Assembly: GCA_043820025.1 (NCBI GenBank)
Contig: JBDRED010000048.1
Span: 1 to 17,361, forward strand
DNA length: 17,361 nucleotides
Direction: 5' to 3'
Source: JBDRED01 sp043820025 [NCBI: Elusimicrobiota bacterium]
Lineage (GTDB): Bacteria > RUG730 > JBDRED01
The notes under the pieces: model-generated
Told to the model about the DNA's origin: nothing
Databases searched by the model: none
What the model saw: only the letters and a program-made list of their open reading frames with translations
Shown here: positions 15,184-17,361 of the stretch, piece by piece
How positions within the stretch are numbered: position 1 is the first letter of the stretch
Layout: every line of letters starts with the position of its first letter
Made by a program: the position numbers and the translations under genes

Positions 15184-15282
15184 TTAGAAATAATATTCGA
15201 AGGATGTTGGAAATTTAAGCGGCCGCTGTATTCCGGCTGCTGTCGAAACAAGCGAAAATTTCCACCAAGCGCATCCCGCCAT
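15184..15282 (-). other. possible 32-codon small open frame within the structured element
   Basis: On the minus strand ATG at 15282 opens 32 codons ending in TAA at 15186-15184. The peptide begins MAGCAWWKFSLVSTAAG and ends FPTSFEYYF. The DNA is visibly richer in G+C than the flanking genes. The ribosome-binding site is poor: AGGAA is about 13 bases upstream, within a short hairpin. The frame overlaps the inverted repeat at 15208-15264, so it may be incidental to a structured or repetitive element rather than a gene. I do not assign a function. Confidence 0.2.
15208..15264. repeat. structured imperfect inverted repeat with internal hairpins
   Basis: TGGAAATTT (15208-15216) pairs exactly with AAATTTCCA (15256-15264). 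Between them AGCGGCC (15218-15224) pairs with GGCTGCT (15235-15241) through one G-T wobble. TCG (15243-15245) can pair with CGA (15253-15255). Together they form a small three-way junction. It sits in the 223-base gap between two GT9 genes of the same direction and is richer in G+C than its surroundings. It could be a REP/MITE-like dispersed repeat or a structured leader or attenuator. I see no tRNA, riboswitch core or clear T run that decides between these. Confidence 0.5.
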
Positions 15283-15311
15283 AGAAGGAAAGCGTTCCTG
15301 AGAATATATTC

Positions 15312-16358
15312 CTACTCAGCTTTTAGAATTGCTATTTTCTTCAAATACTCGTCATATACCATATCCGGCGTTATATCTCTCATGCATCTGAAATGCTTTT
15401 TAGGGCATTTACTTGTGCCGTGCGGTGAGCACGGCCTGCAGTCAATATCCAGCTCTAAAACCTTCGCGTTTTCAGAGTATGGGAAAAATCCAAATTTTTT
15501 AACAGTCGGGCCAAATATCGCAATCTGCGGAATTTTTAAAGCTGCTGCAATATGCATAGGCCCTGAATCATTAGACACATAACATGACAAATCTCTAATA
15601 GACCCTATTAACTCTTTTATATTTGTTTTTCCTATAAGATTAATAACATTTGGAGCATCTTTAAATGTTTTTTCTATCTCATTAGATATTGCATTATCGC
15701 TTTTATCTCCGAAAACCACTGCGACTCTTCCATCATTAACTAATTTTTTTATAAGTTCTATAAAATATTCCAATGGCCATCTCTTTGTTGCCCATACTGA
15801 TCCGGGATGCACACCAATAATTTTTCTGCCTGCTTTAACATTTTTTTTAATATCAGAAACACTGTCATAGTCCGGAAATTTAATTGTTGTGTCAAAACTC
15901 CCGCAAACATCTCTGACAAGATCAAAATTCCGTTCTATCTCATGGATTCCATATTTGTATTTAATTTTTTTAGTTAAAAACCATCTTCCTTCGCTTCGAT
16001 CATAACCCCATCTGCGCGGAATACCGGCAAACCATACAAGAAGCGCGCTTCTTAATGATCTGTGTGGAAGCACTGCCCAATCAAACTTATACTCTTGAAT
16101 TAGTTTTATGAACGCCCTAAAACTTGAAAATCCTTTTTCATATCCATTCTTGTCATATTCGATAATGTGATCTATTGAATACTGGCCTTCAAGAATTTTC
16201 TTTCCAATAGGAGTCGTTAATATTGTGAGGCGCGCCTGCGGATAATTTTTCTTAATGGTGTTTATTAAAGGAATTGTTAACACGATATCGCCGAGAAAGG
16301 CTGTCTGAATTATTAAAATATTCTTAATGTTTTCTTTGATATTTTTTTTCATTTCCAA
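15312..16358 (-). CDS. GT9 lipopolysaccharide heptosyltransferase (WaaF-like)
   Basis: This 348-residue protein is the most canonical GT9 enzyme in the window. It has IIQTAFLGDIVLTIP (16-30), HPGSVWATKRWP (184-195), SNDSGPMHIAAAL (262-274) and IFGPTVKKFGFFP (281-293). The terminal Cys cluster is C307-x2-C310-x7-C318-x6-C325, within RPCSPHGTSKCPKKHF. This pattern resembles WaaF-type heptosyltransferase II, which adds the second heptose of the inner core from ADP-heptose in the cytoplasm. The start is uncertain. TTG at 16358 has GGTGA 7 bases upstream, while ATG at 16352 (two codons later) has GGA too close. The stop of the preceding GT9 gene is 3 bases upstream, so the two are co-transcribed. 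The preceding gene is a close paralogue with the same Cys motif. Confidence 0.88.
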   Translation of the reverse strand: MEMKKNIKENIKNILIIQTAFLGDIVLTIPLINTIKKNYPQARLTILTTPIGKKILEGQYSIDHIIEYDKNGYEKGFSSFRAFIKLIQEYKFDWAVLPHRSLRSALLVWFAGIPRRWGYDRSEGRWFLTKKIKYKYGIHEIERNFDLVRDVCGSFDTTIKFPDYDSVSDIKKNVKAGRKIIGVHPGSVWATKRWPLEYFIELIKKLVNDGRVAVVFGDKSDNAISNEIEKTFKDAPNVINLIGKTNIKELIGSIRDLSCYVSNDSGPMHIAAALKIPQIAIFGPTVKKFGFFPYSENAKVLELDIDCRPCSPHGTSKCPKKHFRCMRDITPDMVYDEYLKKIAILKAE

Positions 16359-16361
16359 GTA

Positions 16362-17361
16362 TTATTCACCCAAGCTTTTGATTATAGCGCTAAAAACTTC
16401 GCTTACAGAAATATTCATCATACAATTGAAATGTTTTTTAGGACATTTATTCGTGCCGTGCAGAGAACAAGGCCTGCACGCTAATTTCTTTTCTATCAAT
16501 ATATCATTATGATTCGGATTCCAAAAACCAAACTCTTTCACAGTAGGGCCAAAAAGCGCTACAACATTTACTCCCAGGCTTTGCGCAATATGCATAGGCG
16601 CTGAATCAGTAGTTAAAAGCGCATCGCAAAGCGAGATCGCGGCGAAAAGATGCCGCAAAGAAAGTATGCCGGTAGTATCAATAATTCTATATTTAAATGA
16701 GTCAGCAAGATGGCCTATAACCTGGTTATTAAATTCAATATCGCTCTCGTCGCCAAATAAGATTACTTTATGCTCTTTTGCTAAAAGTTTTTCAATTACT
16801 TTCGCGTATCTTTTCGGCAGCCATCTCTTGGTTTCCCATCTAGCGGACGGGCTTATTCCAATATATTTATTCTTTGCAGAATAATTTACAAGAATCTCGA
16901 CTCTTTTTAACTCTTCCTTTAATAAAAAAAGTTTCGTTTTCTCAGGCTCAGCGCCGGAGCTGACACAATTTGTATATCTCTTTATTATAGTCTTATTATC
17001 GCCGATCCATTTCTTGGTCCATACCAAAATCCGCCTTGCCCAAATATTTTTATCATACCGCATAATTTCTGACGGGATCAGGCTTGATACAATTCTGCTT
17101 CGCAGATTACTATGTAAATCCACAATATAATCAATACCATATTTTTTTATCTCGCTCACAACTCCTAAAAGAGACTTTTTACCAATTGTAAAAATTTGGG
17201 AAATATGCGGGTTATTTACAAATACGTCCTTAAACGCATCCTTCGTCAACATATATATCTCAGCTTCAGGGTATGTCTTTTTTAAAAACTCAATAAATGA
17301 AGTTGCTAAAACTACATCGCCTAAAGAACTAAATCTAATTACCAAAAATTTATTCTTAGCC
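16362..17361 (-). CDS. GT9 heptosyltransferase (WaaF-like), N terminus beyond the window
   Basis: The frame is open to the right edge of the window. The first TTG (17345) is preceded in frame by codons for AKNKF, so the true start is probably beyond base 17361 and the gene is partial at its 5' end. From the TTG, 327 residues are visible. They include VIRFSSLGDVVLATS (2-16), a GISPSARWETKRW segment (163-175) in place of HPGS..KRWP, TTDSAPMHIAQSLG (245-258) and LFGPTVKEFGFW (264-275). The Cys cluster C290-x2-C293-x7-C301-x6-C308, within RPCSLHGTNKCPKKHF, is nearly identical to that of the next gene. Likely role: ADP-heptose or similar transfer to the LPS inner core. It is separated from the next gene by only 3 bases. 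Its promoter lies outside the window. Confidence 0.85.
   Translation of the reverse strand, partial: AKNKFLVIRFSSLGDVVLATSFIEFLKKTYPEAEIYMLTKDAFKDVFVNNPHISQIFTIGKKSLLGVVSEIKKYGIDYIVDLHSNLRSRIVSSLIPSEIMRYDKNIWARRILVWTKKWIGDNKTIIKRYTNCVSSGAEPEKTKLFLLKEELKRVEILVNYSAKNKYIGISPSARWETKRWLPKRYAKVIEKLLAKEHKVILFGDESDIEFNNQVIGHLADSFKYRIIDTTGILSLRHLFAAISLCDALLTTDSAPMHIAQSLGVNVVALFGPTVKEFGFWNPNHNDILIEKKLACRPCSLHGTNKCPKKHFNCMMNISVSEVFSAIIKSLGE

Noticed and set aside
15208-15264. tRNA-like structure in the GT9 gap
   Set aside because: The stems do not form a cloverleaf, there is no proper T-arm, and the acceptor stem would be interrupted; a palindromic repeat fits better.
15382-15582. 66-residue plus-strand frame, with a similar one at 16327-16512
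   Set aside because: The resemblance between the two reflects the conserved Cys motif of the two GT9 genes on the other strand, not independent coding.

Overview
The window looks like part of a cell-envelope glycan region from an AT-rich (roughly one third G+C by eye), Gram-negative, deep-branching bacterium. A lipid A kinase (lpxK) and PorV-type outer-membrane barrel imply a lipopolysaccharide-bearing outer membrane. Five GT9 heptosyltransferase-like proteins with C-terminal cysteine clusters, together with several GT39-type membrane transferases, are reminiscent of candidate phyla such as Omnitrophota. That taxonomic guess is from memory of family style and is not proven.

Layout, reading the minus strand from right to left. 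(1) 17361 to 8718 is a long run of minus-strand genes: GT9 (cut by the window edge), GT9, a 223-base gap holding a structured inverted repeat and a 32-codon frame, GT9, GT9, GT2 (WaaE/KdtX-like), GT39 (ArnT-like), GT2 (polyprenyl-phosphate sugar synthase-like) and a GT9 with an N-terminal four-cysteine module. Most gaps are only a few bases, or the genes overlap, which suggests one or two operons. (2) One plus-strand gene of unknown function (8268-8708, probably extended upstream to 8124) sits between the glycosyltransferase blocks. It converges on the last GT9 gene at a bidirectional terminator whose stem contains both stop codons, and it diverges from the next block. (3) 7988-1999 holds a large GT39 protein with a beta-rich periplasmic tail, then a tightly overlapping trio: a DPM1-like GT2, a GT39-PAP2 fusion and lpxK. 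(4) 1784-272 holds a PorV/PorQ-family barrel overlapping by 8 bases a small secreted protein with a type IX-like C-terminal sorting domain. (5) 271-1 has no gene I can support. It is T-rich, with a 25-base tandem repeat and a short inverted repeat.

How the parts may work together: LpxK completes the bisphosphorylated lipid A precursor. The GT9 and WaaE-like enzymes would extend the core on the cytoplasmic side. Two separate pairs of polyprenyl-phosphate sugar synthase plus GT39 transferase would add sugars on the periplasmic side from lipid-linked donors. The PAP2 domain fused to one GT39 could recycle the lipid carrier or remove a lipid A phosphate. The PorV/sorting-domain pair points to a type IX-like export or surface-attachment route in the same envelope. 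Substrates of all the glycosyltransferases are inferred, not read from sequence.
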